From: Notamacropus eugenii
Lineage: Eukaryota > Chordata > Mammalia > Diprotodontia > Macropodidae
DNA length: 64,000 nucleotides
Assembly: GCF_028372415.1 (NCBI RefSeq)
Contig: NC_092875.1
Coordinates: 53,198,271 to 53,262,270, forward strand
Direction: 5' to 3'
The notes under the pieces were generated by a model that was not told the DNA's origin, searched no databases, and saw nothing but the letters and a program-made list of their open reading frames with translations. A program made the translations under genes and the position numbers. Below, piece after piece: positions 43,397 to 54,712 of the stretch. Position 1 is the stretch's first letter. Each line of letters opens with the position of its first letter.

Positions 43397-44034
43397 GATA
43401 ATGGCTTTTATAATAAGTACAAGTTTGTTGACAACAATCACTACCAAAGTGTTCAAGATAGGCCTCCCCTAATCTCTACCTGTGGCCATGGTTAGAAAGG
43501 GATAACCCTGATATTGCCAATATTAAATATACCCATATTATATCATTTTAGCCAAATCACCTTTGCTGATAAGCAAGTACTACTTTTTTTTTTCTCTCTG
43601 CTGTTATCACCTCTGTTTAAGGTAATTAGACACATGACAAAGGAAGGAAGGAGGGAGGGAGGGAGAGAGGAAGGAAAGAAGGAAGACTCCACATACAAAG
43701 CCTTCCCCTACGCCCCACTCTAAGTAAAGATTTACTTCCCAACTGTAAAAGTGCTTAAAAGTCTCTATATAGAGCTACTCACCTGAATCATTATACTGAT
43801 TATACTTTAACCTTCTGAGATGTAAATTCATAGTCTAAGCCTGAGTTTACATTGATTGTCCTGGGATCTTGGATGCTGAAGTATGAGGAAGCAAATGGAG
43901 GGGATACTTGTATTCTGGATAAACTGCACTTACTCTGAGAGAAAAATAGGGTTGAATGCCCTGGGCTGGCTGACTCCAAGGATAAGGTATGGAAGAAGAG
44001 GTTGAGAGGAAGAGCTGAGAACTAATTCCCAATA
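43397..44034. other. Unassigned sequence with GGAA/GGGA run
   Basis: A purine run (43645-43685) is the only notable feature. Short frames at 43514-43723 and 43847-44032 show no domain. Confidence 0.5.
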
Positions 44035-44278
44035 TAGGGCAGCTAGGTGGTACAGTGGATAGAATGCTGGCCCAGAGTCAGGAACACCTGAATTCAAATC
44101 CACTCTCAGACACTTAGAAGCTGTGGGACCCTGGACAAGTCACTTAACCCTGTTTGCCTCAGTTGCTCTTTTGTAAAATAAGCTGGAGGAGGAAATGGCA
44201 AACCACTCAGTATCTCTGCCAAGAAAACCCCAAAAGGGTTCAGGAAGATTTGGTCAAGACTAAAACGATTCAACAATT
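44035..44278 (+). repeat. MIR-derived SINE of marsupial type, full length
   Basis: Begins 'gggcagctaggtggtacagtg' and carries the complete core and tail ('ggaggaaatggcaaaccact', 'ctaaaacgattcaacaa'). Confidence 0.92.
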
Positions 44279-45862
44279 CCCAGTATAGTTACTTGTAGGA
44301 TCAAGAGTAACTGACAAAATCCCAGTAAAATTATACCTTTTACCTTTGTTATTTTAATCCTTTGTTTTTGACCTGTAATACTTATCGCAAAAACCTACTT
44401 TAAAATTTACATGAATGAAGCTTGGTGTGGTGAAAAGAACACTGGACTGGAAGCCAGAGAACCTGGGTCCCAGACATAGCACTGTCATTTACTACGTATT
44501 TGATCTTGGGCAAGTCACCGTAATTCTCTGGGTCTCAGTTTCCTGCTCTGTAAAATGAGGAATTTGGATTTGATGATCTCTAAGATTCTTTCCAGCTCTA
44601 TATCTGTGGTCTGAAGGTCATTGTGCTGGCTAAGAAATATAAGAAAGGAAGAGGTTTGTCCTTCATCCTTCCCGCCTGTCTTCACCCCAGAAGTCAGTTC
44701 AGTTTGTCCTCAACTGGCTTCTGGGAAAAGAAGTGACATTTGGAAACTTGCAGAGGATAACTTGGCTGATTAGAGGGGTAAAAAATCAATTATATCAAAG
44801 AAGATGTTATGGGCCCCTGGCACCATACCTCTTCTTGGAATAATGATCATTTCCCAATAAGTAATTTATGATTCTTTGACTCCAAAAGAAAGACTGAAAT
44901 AGTAGTATTGTGGAATGAAGAGTGGGTCTAGATTTTAGAGATTGTCTAATTCAGTGCCCTCATTTGACAGAAGAAGAAACTGAAGTCTAGAAAAGTGATT
45001 TGTCCAAGGTTATACAGGTGTATGCCTCTTGAGATAGCATGTTGAGCTTGGAGACAAGTAGACCTAGGTTCGAATCCTGCCCTGACACTACCTATGTGAT
45101 GCTGAGCAAATCACTTAATTTCTCTGCACCTCAGTTTTTTTATCCATAATATGGAAACAGTAATAGCACAAGGGAGAATCCAAATGATCTAATTTATGTA
45201 AAGCTCTTGGTAAACTTAGAAGTACTTTACAAATGTTAGCTATAACTAGTGAGTAAAATAGATGTAGGAATTTATTTCAAGTATTCTGACTTCAAAGACA
45301 GTAAGAATGTCCTTTCCATACCATCTCTCATACTCTGTTCCATTTAATGTTCACTCTGCTACTTCTGCCACCAGCTAAAACAATATCTGGACAATTTAAA
45401 ATACATTGGAGTACAACATTAAAGGGATCACAGGTCCTAATATAATTCTAAAAGTAATTGGTGGTATTTGAATCTCTCCAAACTTTTGTTGCCATGAAAG
45501 AGAACTTAAGCCTCCCATAGAAAGTCATGTAGTCACCTTTTCAGACAAAATACTTAATCAAATGCCAATGGGTCCAACTCTAGTATATAACAAACTAGAT
45601 GACTTCTAAAAGGTTCCTTCCAGGTCCAAATTTATACTCCTTAGCCACATGTTCTTTCCACTGATTTAGGGGTAAGTAGTGGCTAGAATAATAATGGCTA
45701 GCATTTACATATCATTTTAAGGTTTGCAAAGCATTTTACAAATATCTCATTTGATCCTCACAACAACCCTGGAAGGTAGGTGTTAGTATATTCCCATTTT
45801 ATAGATGAGGGAACATTTTTTTTATATATGAGATTAAAGTGAACTTGAGCAGGTTCACAGAA
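44279..45862. repeat. MIR copies and unassigned DNA
   Basis: MIR sense at 44410-44620 and 45040-45250, antisense at 44935-45030. 44640-44930 and 45260-45680 hold no recognised feature. Another MIR covers about 45680-45862 and is interrupted by the insertion at 45875. Confidence 0.5.
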
Positions 45863-46027
45863 CTAATAGACTTCCTTTTTTTTTTTTTTTAACACAGGCA
45901 CATTTTTATATAATGGCATAGCAAGAACAGTAGATATAAAGTATCACTCCCCCCTAAAATATGAATGCTGGTTCATATTCAAGTTGTAATTTAGTGAAAT
46001 ACCTAGGTCATTCAGCTAATAGGCTTC
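45863..46027 (-). mobile_element. Short retro-insertion with A-tail inside a MIR
   Basis: A T15 run (45876-45890), read as a poly(A) tail on the minus strand, ends a 141-bp insert (45875-46015). Flanks CTAATAGACTTC (45863-45874) and CTAATAGGCTTC (46016-46027) match at 11 of 12, as target duplications do. The host MIR resumes after it. The cargo is not a SINE that I know; it may be the 3' end of an mRNA or LINE. Confidence 0.55.
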
Positions 46028-47255
46028 TGAGGCTGGTTTTAAACTTACATCTTCCTGATTCCAATATCCACTGAGCCATCTATTATAAGGAGTACTTGCT
46101 TTCCTATCTCACTACAATCTGTGCAAATGTTTTATTTCCCTTATCAGTCTGAGCTCTTGGAGGGTGGGACAGCCTTGTTTTATTCATTGCTGTACTACTT
46201 ACTTCACATCTTCTAGTAATATATAAGGCACTGAATTTAGAATGAGAAGCCCTAGATTCCTCTTATCAATCAACTTTAACGACCTTGGGCTTGTCACTTC
46301 ACCCATCTGGTGCTGTTTCCCATATGGAAAATGAGAAGGTTGAACAAGATGCTCTCTGCTGTTGCTTTCACTTCTAAATCTCATAATCTTATGATTGCTT
46401 GATAAATGTTGAATTTAATCAAATTGATTCCAGTGCATATGTAGTTTGCTTGTTTAGCCACTGAATGGTGATTGTGCCATGCTTTGGGAACTAATCATTT
46501 CTCCCTTCACAGCTTTATTAGTTGTCTTGCAAAGATAAAATAATTATGTTTTCTTAATTAGGTCTAACTCTTTATTAACCAAAATATAGCTTGGAGCAAA
46601 TGTCTTTGCTTTTGTATTTGTATACCCAATGCTTAGCACTGTGCTTGGTACATGTTATAGTAAACACATAATTAGTCCTCCCTCCTTCATTTCCTTCCTC
46701 CTGCTCTCCTTTTTCCCTCCATCTTTTTGTTCTCCTTCTCTCTTCCTTCCCTTCCTCCCTCCCTTTTTCCCACTTTCCCTTCCCCCTCTCTCCTTTCATC
46801 TCTCCCTCCCTCACTTCTTTCCTTCCTTCCTCATGTGAGAGACAGTGGGGTATAGTGGAAGGAGTCAGAAAGATCTGGGTTTGAATCTTACACCCAACAT
46901 TATTGTTGTATTGGAGGAAGGGATGAATTTCTATCTGTAAAAGGGGGGGATTGGTGTTATTTATTTCCCAGGATTGTCACAAAGATTAAGTGAGATAATG
47001 TATGTAAAGTACTTTGATATAAATGTCAACTGTAATTATATCAACAAAATTGCCACACTTCCTATTATTTACATGAGTGTTGATTACTTTCCTTCTATGA
47101 TGTTTAACTAACTTCAATACCTTTAAAATTTTAAAGTTTATAAAGAATGTTTAATGCAAATATTACTATCCCCTTTGATAGATGAGATAAGGTACATCAT
47201 ACAGCACTTTGTAAACCTTAAAGCTATATAAATGGTGGCCATTTTCCTAAAAGTA
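46028..47255. repeat. MIR and L2 pieces with a pyrimidine tract
   Basis: MIR end (46028-46090), L2-like end (46110-46200), MIR (46230-46400), L2 end (46560-46660), TTCC/CT-rich tract (46676-46835), MIR sense (46840-47040) and MIR fragments (47160-47240). Confidence 0.5.
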
Positions 47256-48421
47256 AGCTCTGAAGATTGTTTTTTTAACATGCCAAAACAAGGTACATTT
47301 ATTAGACTATAAGATTATCTTATGTATGAAGTGGTGCAAGCTAGGTTCTCCTTAAGGTTGGTAGCCACCTAACATTTTAGCTGTGGAAAAAATGATCTTA
47401 AACCACATTCTCTCCTTGAGTGTTCTTAGATCTAACCGGTTGTTTTCAGTTCAGCTCCCCATAACTTCATGCCTAGCCCATTTTCATGGCATATGGCACA
47501 TTTCAGAATTATGAGCTGGCCACACCAAAGATATTCTTAGAATATGACAACCATACAAATGGCACTTAAACTTATCTAACCAGTAAACACATAGCTTAAA
47601 ATTTCCAACTCTGACAGACAAGTACAATTGTTAATCTTGTCTGGTGAATGATGTTCTCATTCCAGTCATGTACAGAGGCCTGAGACTAGTTCAGAAAGCT
47701 GGGAAGTGGCCTTTGCAGCAAATGGTGCCCACTGCCCAGGACAAAATAGGAGCAGTTTGGTTTAATTGTCTGAATAAGACTTTGGACTTGGTCTCAGGAG
47801 AATTTTCTAGCCGGATTTGGGGGTCCCAGAAGGCCCCCTGCTTCCTTGGTGGCAGCCCGAGAAGGGGCAAGGTCAAGCATCTTCTGAATGTTTTGTCTAA
47901 TAGACATGGTAGAGAGGATATAAAGAAAGATGAAGGAACAGTCTGTATAATCTTCCCCTAACAAATTTTAATGAGATAATCCTTGGATGTAGGAATGAGA
48001 AGTGAAGGGAAGCTTGGCTATCACCCTGCCATCAAATATGGAGTTAAACATTGCCATCAGGACAGTAGCCAGTAGCAAACATAGATTGCATTAGAACCAC
48101 TGGTGGATTAGTTTCTCTGGCTGCCTCTGCATTTTATTCTTTTGTTGATGCCCAACAGATTGTGTTACTATTTCCTTCTTCTTTACCAATTTTTTGCTCT
48201 GCTATTCCACTTCACCATTTAATCTCTTATACTTGTCCGTCCTGTAAACCAGCACCCAAGTTATACCTTCGGTCAGCAGCGCCGTGCACTTGGAGATGAA
48301 AACAAAGAGGAGAGTGTCCTCGAACATGGTGCTCATCCTGCCCCATGCCTCCAGTTCTCTGACCCTCCCTGCTTCCCCCCAATCCCCCAGGGGGCATGGA
48401 AACACCTCAGCTCTGAAGATT
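47256..48421 (-). pseudogene. TMCO1P: Processed pseudogene of TMCO1
   Basis: TMCO1 is an ER membrane protein that forms Ca2+-release channels and acts at the translocon. The minus strand from ATG at 48336 reads MSTMFEDTLLFVFISKCTAL, then LLTEGITWVLVYRTDKYKRL, almost the TMCO1 N terminus. After a stop at 48202-48204 the text continues, in shifting frames, with AMFNSIFDGRV, CSFIFLYIL and MSIRQNIQKM, and the C terminus GPPNPARKFS with a natural stop at 47794. Introns are absent, a 3'UTR follows to a T-run near 47270 (poly(A) on the minus strand), and AGCTCTGAAGATT flanks both sides (47256-47268, 48409-48421). Coding length is about 543 bp against 567 for human TMCO1, with loss in the middle. It is a dead retrocopy. 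Confidence 0.92.
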
Positions 48422-50760
48422 CTTATCCCAACTCCTGTTCTCTCTAATGGGTGGGTTCCCAGAGCTTGGCTACATCAGAACTCTAGTTCTTGGAGTTCTA
48501 GGATTGTAACTGAATAATCCTCCAATGCCATTGATTCAAACCCTTATTGATGTGCCTCCCTCTAAGACTGTTAGTTGAAAATCAATTTAGTTAGGCTTAA
48601 GTGACCTCTGGAAAGGGCTATTTACTAAGATGATATAATAAGAATACTAAAGATGTGTATAAAACATTTCCCCAAATGTCTTTGACACATTCTCCCACAA
48701 AAATAGAGTTGAGGGAAAAGTGATCTCAAGCTTAGAGAATGCAAAAGAGTGGCAAAGAGATAACAGCTGGAAATCCTCTTTGCTCATCTGTGAAGTGTTC
48801 AAAGTTCACCTTATGAATGAGGGAGTTTCTTTTTGGGGCTCCTTATAAATCTGAGTCCAGTCTATCCTTGGTTCCTGATGCAGGCGCTGCCACTAGCTGT
48901 AGCTTTTCTGTGGGGGACAGTGAGAAAATAACTACAACAAAGAGGACCCAGGAAGTCCAAAATCTGCTTGACCCATCAAAATCTTACAGTCCTTTTTTAG
49001 GCAAAGGGAAAATTGGGAGAAGGGAGAGAGAGGCAGGAAGGAGACCTGGGCAAAATCAAGGCCAAGGCCAAAGCTAAGGACTCCTTCCCTCTATCCTCCT
49101 CAGGGGTGTCCTGGAAATTTTCTGGAAATTGACTCCTTTTCAACTTGTTTTATAACTTATAGATTTCTAGAGTATGAGCAAGTTTCTTCAGTCTATTTGC
49201 ACTATTCTGGTACAATGTCATTACAATGCAGAGGTCTTTTATCCTTTAGTCTAAGGACCTGTAAGTGGCTGATTGAGTCAAGTACAAACCTAGTTATAGT
49301 TTCAATACCAAAATGGCCTTGAAGTGGTTTTGGCCTCTTTTGTACAAGGAAACTGAGGCTCAGAGTCTAAATGACTGGCCCAAGGCAACACAGCCACCAA
49401 ATCCTTGAAGCCAGTTTCATCCAGTTTCAAGTGCAGCACAAACTCTCTGTTGTCTCTTCAGAATCAAAGGGATTTGTGGTATGTTTCTAGAGGTCAGGTA
49501 TTTCAGGGATATTTTATTAATATTTGCACTCTTCCTGCTAAGTGTAACAATTTGTTCAGAAATAAGTATCTTTAGGAAGCAGCCCTGTAACTAGTCAATG
49601 GACACTTTTTCCTCCCTTTTGGCTCTTCTCCACCTTGCAAACAGACTTCTCTCTGCCCTTTTGCTGAACTGAAACGTAAAACATGGCCACTCCCTTAACT
49701 TCCTGCCTGTCCTTATGACCATGTGGCCCAAATAGAAGAACAGTTTCCCTAGGCCTGAATAATAGGTCCAACCCCAAGGAATTCCACTCGTGGGAGTTTT
49801 TTTCTTTGGCTTGTTCCCAAGCCAACAGGGTAGTGTGCTTAGAAGCTTCAGTTCCATTTGAAAGCTAACAAGCATCCCGGTTGCCTACAACCCATTTTCC
49901 ATTTAATTAAAAAAAAAAAAAAAGATTAAGCACATAACTGTGTAGAGAGCATGGCATATAGAATGTAAGCTCCTTAAGGATAGGGCTTGTTTTTGCTTGT
50001 CTCTGGATCCCCAGCACTTAACAGTTTCTGTTACATAGTGAAGAATAAATCCTTGTTGACTGGCTAACTAAAACACTGGTTGGAACTTCTGTTATCTGAC
50101 CACAAAAGTAATTGTAGCTTTGCCATAGATTCTAATAGACTTGCTAAGCTAAATTAATAGTGCAAGTTAGATAAGAAGGTCATGAAAAGCCTACTTAAAA
50201 GAAAATGTAATAAAACACTTTTTTGGGATCCAGACTGTGACTTCATGGCCATTTTCCATGAGGAAATTCCGCTTCCCAGTTCAGATAGGTAACTAACTGT
50301 AACACAATTTCTGTTTTCAGAGGGTTCCACAATGGTGTTAAATGAGTTGTCTAGGATCACAGAGACAGTAGGTGCTAAGGGCAGGGCTTGAACTCACGGT
50401 TTCCTGATTCTAAGGTAAGGTCTTTGCTGTATTTTCACCTTTCCACCACTACCAAGCTGCCTTTCTTAAGTACATTAAGTCAGATTAATATTTCTTTAAA
50501 AAAATTTTTTTTTATCATAGACAGGCACAGTGATGTTTGATAGAGACTTGGTGATGATGTGGAAAGAACACTGAACTTGGGCTCCGGTACTAACTAGCTC
50601 TGTGACCTTGATCATATAAAGCTCTCAAAATCACATCTGTAAAATGGAACTAACACCTTACCTTCAGATCCCAGAACTGCTGTCAACATCAAATGAAGTA
50701 ACTGATGGGAGACCCTATGTAACTCTATAACATTATATAAATGCAAACTCTTGTTTTCAC
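48422..50760. other. Gene-free stretch with few recognised repeats
   Basis: MIR-like pieces at 49340-49450, 50330-50420 and 50545-50750, and an L2 end at 49960-50060. 49570-49923 is unassigned sequence ending in A14 (49910-49923), perhaps an old retrocopy. 48430-49330 shows no gene, apart from an unremarkable 86-codon frame (48817-49077). Confidence 0.45.
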
Positions 50761-51180
50761 TATGTTATTCCCCTGATTTAAAAAAAATTGTTCAATGGCT
50801 CCCACTAACTACAGGATAAAAGTCACTTATTGAAAAATAATTCTTTTATTTTTAAACTCTGTAGTTTCTCAGTCAAGATTTCCCCCTATTTCACCACAAT
50901 CTAGCTTTCAAATCTTACTTCTCACTACTCCTCAACATGAACCTGCCACTCTGGTCAGACTGGTTCCCTAATAAGCCTTATTTATTTGCACTTCCACATG
51001 TCTGCTTATGATGTACTGCCCTACCTTGAAGAAGGTATATTCTCTTTCTGTATGCTATTTTCTGCCTAAATTACAACCAAACGTCATTGCCTATCATAAT
51101 TCTTGCTTTTTGTGTGAAGATGTGCAAAATAACCTTAACATAGTCATCTCTCTTTCCGCTGAATTTCTCACCTGTTGCAT
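50761..51180 (+). repeat. L2 LINE fragment
   Basis: 'gttcaatggctcccactaac', 'caccacaatctagctttc' and 'cctgccactctggtcagact' are L2 ORF2 3' phrases. Confidence 0.7.
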
Positions 51181-51199
51181 TTAAATTAATGATATGCTT

Positions 51200-51440
51200 C
51201 ACTGAATTTTTCAGTTAAAAAGGACTCCAGAGACCATCTTATCTAATCCATATCCAAAAAGTATCCCCCCAACTTTACAATAGACCTTATGAGTGGCTAA
51301 AGTAGACTCCCTACAACTTTTACCCACTGTTCTCAGGTCTGCCTTTTGTGGTCAGACAGGATTATGTCTAATTCTTTTTTCACATCACAGCTTTTGAAGT
51401 ACTTGAAGATGACAATCATGTTCCCCTGATCTATTAGACA
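51200..51440 (-). repeat. CR1/L3-like fragment, antisense
   Basis: 'gaagtacttgaagatgacaa' and 'catgttcccct' resemble the antisense end of CR1/L3. Confidence 0.45.
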
Positions 51441-52129
51441 GTATATTATCTATTAGAGAAATTTTAGGGGTTTTTATTAATTTATTTTTAATTTTCAACA
51501 TTCATTTCCACAAGATTTTGAGTTTCAGATTTTCTCCCTATTTCTCTCTTCCCCCCCACATCAAGATGGCATGTATTCTGATTACCCCTTCTCCCAGTCT
51601 GCCCTCACTTTTATCACTCATCCCCCTTAATGCCATTCCCCCTTGCTTTCTTGTAGGGCAAGATAGAGTTCTATACCCCATTGCCTTAACATTTATAAAG
51701 TGTTTGCTATGTAACAGGCACTGCTAAGTGCTGGGAATCCAGAGAAAAGCAAAAATGAGCCCTACCTTATTTCTCAGTTGCATGTAAAAATAATTGTTTT
51801 TAAAACTTTGAGTTCCAAATTCTCTCTTTTTCCCTCCTCACCCACCCTCATTGAGAAGGCAAGCAATTCAATATAGGTTATACATGTGTAGTTATGCAAA
51901 ACACTTCCATAATAGAGTTTGAAAGACTAACTATATTTCCTTCCATCCTATCCTGCTCCCCCCACTCATTCTATTTTCTCCTTTGATCCTGTCCCTTCTC
52001 AAAAGTGTTTGCTTTGTTTGAGATAAAATTCATTTTATCTCCCCCTCTCTCCTTCTCCCAATATATTCCTCTCTCACCCCTTAATTTTATTTTTTAGATA
52101 CCATCCCTTTATATTCAACTTGCCCTGTG

Positions 52130-52130
<1 letters not shown>

Positions 52131-52195
<65 letters not shown>
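52131..52195 (+). repeat. CTAT tetranucleotide microsatellite
   Basis: About 16 uninterrupted CTAT units, long enough to be polymorphic. Confidence 0.97.
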
Positions 52196-52196
<1 letters not shown>

Positions 52197-52339
52197 CATA
52201 TATATTTCCTCCAACTACCCTAATACTAAGCAAGGTATCATGAGTTACAAATATCATCTTTCCATGTAAGAATGTAAGCAGTTCAATTTTAATAATTCCC
52301 TTATGATTTCTCTTTCATATTTACCTTTTCATGCTTTTC

Positions 52340-53340
52340 TTGATTCTGGTATCTGAAGGTCAAATTTTCTATTCAGCTCTGGTCTTGTCAGCAAGAATGC
52401 TTGAAAGTCCTCTATTTCACTGAATGTCCATTTTCCCCCCTGAAGTATTATACTCAGTTTTGCTGGGTAGGTGATTTTTGGTTTTAATCCTAACTTCTCT
52501 GGCTTCTGAAATATCGTATTCTAAACCCTTCAATCCCTCAATGTAGAAGCCTGCTAGATCTTGTGTTATCCTGATTGTATTTTCACAATACTCAAATTGT
52601 TTCTTTCTGGCTGCTTGTAATATTTTCTTCTTGAACTATAAACTCTGGAATTTGGCTATACTATTCCTAGGAGTTTTCCTTTTGAGATCTCTTTCAAGAG
52701 GTGACTAAAAGATTCTTTCAATTTCTATTTTACCCTCTGGTTCTTGAATATCAGGGCAGTTTTCCTTGATAATTTCTTGAAAGATGATGTCTAAGCTCTT
52801 TTTTTTTCATTATGGCTTTCAGGTAGTCCAATAATTTTTAAATTATCTCTCCTGGATCTATTTAACAGGTCAGTAGTTTTTCCAGTGAGATATTTCACAT
52901 TCTTTTCTATTTTTTCTTTCTTTTGGTCTGTTTTATAACTTCTTGATTTTTCATAAAGTCATTAGCTTCCATTTGCTCCATTCTAACTTTTAAGGAATTA
53001 TTTTCTTCAGTGAGCCTTTGGATCTTATTTTCCATTTGGCCAGTTCTACTTTTTAAGGCTTTCTTCTCCTCATTGGCTTTTTGGACCTCTTTTACCATTT
53101 GTATTAGTCTATTTTGTAAGATATTATTTTCTTCAGTATTTTTGGGGTCTCCCTTAGAAAGTTGTTGACTTATTATTCATGATTTTCTTGCATCACTTTC
53201 ATTTCTCTTCCCAATTTTTCCTTTATTTCTCTTGATTTTCAAAATCTTTTTTGAGCTCTTCCATGGCCTATGACCAATTCATATTTTTCTTGGAGGCTTT
53301 TAATGTAGGAGCTTTGACTTTGTTGTCTTCTTCTGGTTGT
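52340..53340 (-). pseudogene. L1-type ORF1 relic (coiled-coil RNA-binding protein)
   Basis: ORF1p is the nucleic-acid-binding chaperone of L1-class elements. The best frame (53098-52907) reads as a coiled coil: MENKIQRLTEENNSLKVRME with leucine/isoleucine heptads. After it, 'IIGLPESHNEKK' corresponds to the start of the RRM domain, and KRKTPRNSIAKFQS plus PKITYPAKLSIIL-like text to the C-terminal domain. Several stops and frame changes make it non-functional. Confidence 0.65.
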
Positions 53341-53960
53341 ATGTTTTGATCTTCTTTGTCACCAAAGTAAGATTCTATAGTCTGAGGTTTTTTTTTTAAT
53401 ACTGTCTGCTCCTCTTCCTAGCCAAATATTTGACTTTCTAAGCCTTTGTCAATGTAGAACTCTGCTTCCAGTGGGAGTAGAGATAGGGGTGGGTATACTG
53501 TCCCAGACTTCAGTGGTTTTGTTTCAGCTACTGGATCCCCCACTGTCTGTGGGTCCAAGAGCTCTGGAAGCAGCCACTCTGCTGTTGCCGCCACTGGTGC
53601 CACCATCTCTACCACCCCAGGGTCAGGGTGGGGCCGGAACCCAGTCAGACCATGCTCCTCTTTCACCCAGGTCCCACAGAGTTTTCCCACTGGTCTTCTA
53701 AGTTGTCTTTGGCATTTGTGGGTTCAGAAGTCTGGAAACAGCCAAAGCTGCAAGTGATTCAGTCCCCTGAGACCTGCTCTGGTCCTGTCTCTGCTGGGGT
53801 GGCCCACACTGGAATGCGCTCTGCTCCCAGTGGGTGTGATATACCTTTCCTCTTAACCTTCCAGGTTGTCTTGGGCTGTAGATTTGTTTCACTCTGTCAT
53901 TTTGTGGGTTCTGTAGTTCTGTAGTTTGTTTAGAGTAATTTTCTGTAGCTGTCTTTTATT

Positions 53961-54712
53961 AAGCTAGATATTAAAAGTGATTTGCAAAAATAGGTAAAAC
54001 AATGCCAATCTTCTCACTTATTTTTTTTGTTTTGTTTTGGAACATATAGTTATTTTTCTTTAAAAGTATGTTAGTTATGTTAATGTGATGGGTTTGTTAT
54101 TGTTATCTGAAATTTTAAAAATTTGAATAGGATAAATCCTAACATAATCCACAGAAACAAAAGCTCTTAGGGAAGGAGTTCTCAATAATTTTTAGGAGTG
54201 TAAAGGCCTTCTGAGACCAAAGAGTTTGAGAACTGCTATTCTAGCCCATTCTTCTGCGGACCTTTCTTGAAACCAATCCAGGTGACTATAAAGAGAGGAA
54301 ATACTAGGACCCTGACTTTTTGATATACTTTGGTTTGCCCCTTCTGAAAACAGATATATGAAGCAAAGCAGGAAGTTACAAGAACACACAAGTCAAAATC
54401 CCTTTTTGTTAAGGACCTCCTGAAGGTTCCACATCCCTTTTGTGTAATCCATTTCAGAGTCTAAGCCTGAAGTTGTTCCTTAGAGCTAGCCTAACACCCT
54501 CATGCCATTGTCCCATTTTCCATGAGGAGGACTTATCTCCCTAACAGAGTTCCTCCATGGCATGACCCAATCTTCATACTCTGGATCTCCTTCAGGTGCC
54601 TAACATTGTTATGAACATTACTCAAAATATTTGTTGTCTTAAGGGGAAAATACTTTGGTACATTATATTATGTAAAAACACTGGTAATTAGAAACTGTCT
54701 TTAAAATAAAAA
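53961..54712. other. Unassigned sequence
   Basis: No gene. 54180-54330 and 54430-54600 are weakly repeat-like (possibly antisense CR1/L3). The rest is AT-rich with nothing recognised. Confidence 0.4.

Larger units (their letters stand above)
51475..53960 (-). mobile_element. HAL1-like (ORF1-only) L1 relative, antisense
   Basis: On the minus strand: GC-rich 5'UTR (53960 to about 53400), then ORF1-like sequence (about 53340-52340), then A/G-rich 3' sequence with a 'tttggaactcaaag' tail at 51780-51850. No endonuclease or RT sequence lies between ORF1 and the tail, only about 500 bp. That is the layout of HAL1 (half-L1) elements, which retain ORF1 and lack ORF2. A second L1-type tail (51475-51600) and a dispersed-repeat piece (51660-51770) follow; they may be separate insertions. 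A CTAT microsatellite (52131-52195) has expanded inside. Confidence 0.55.
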
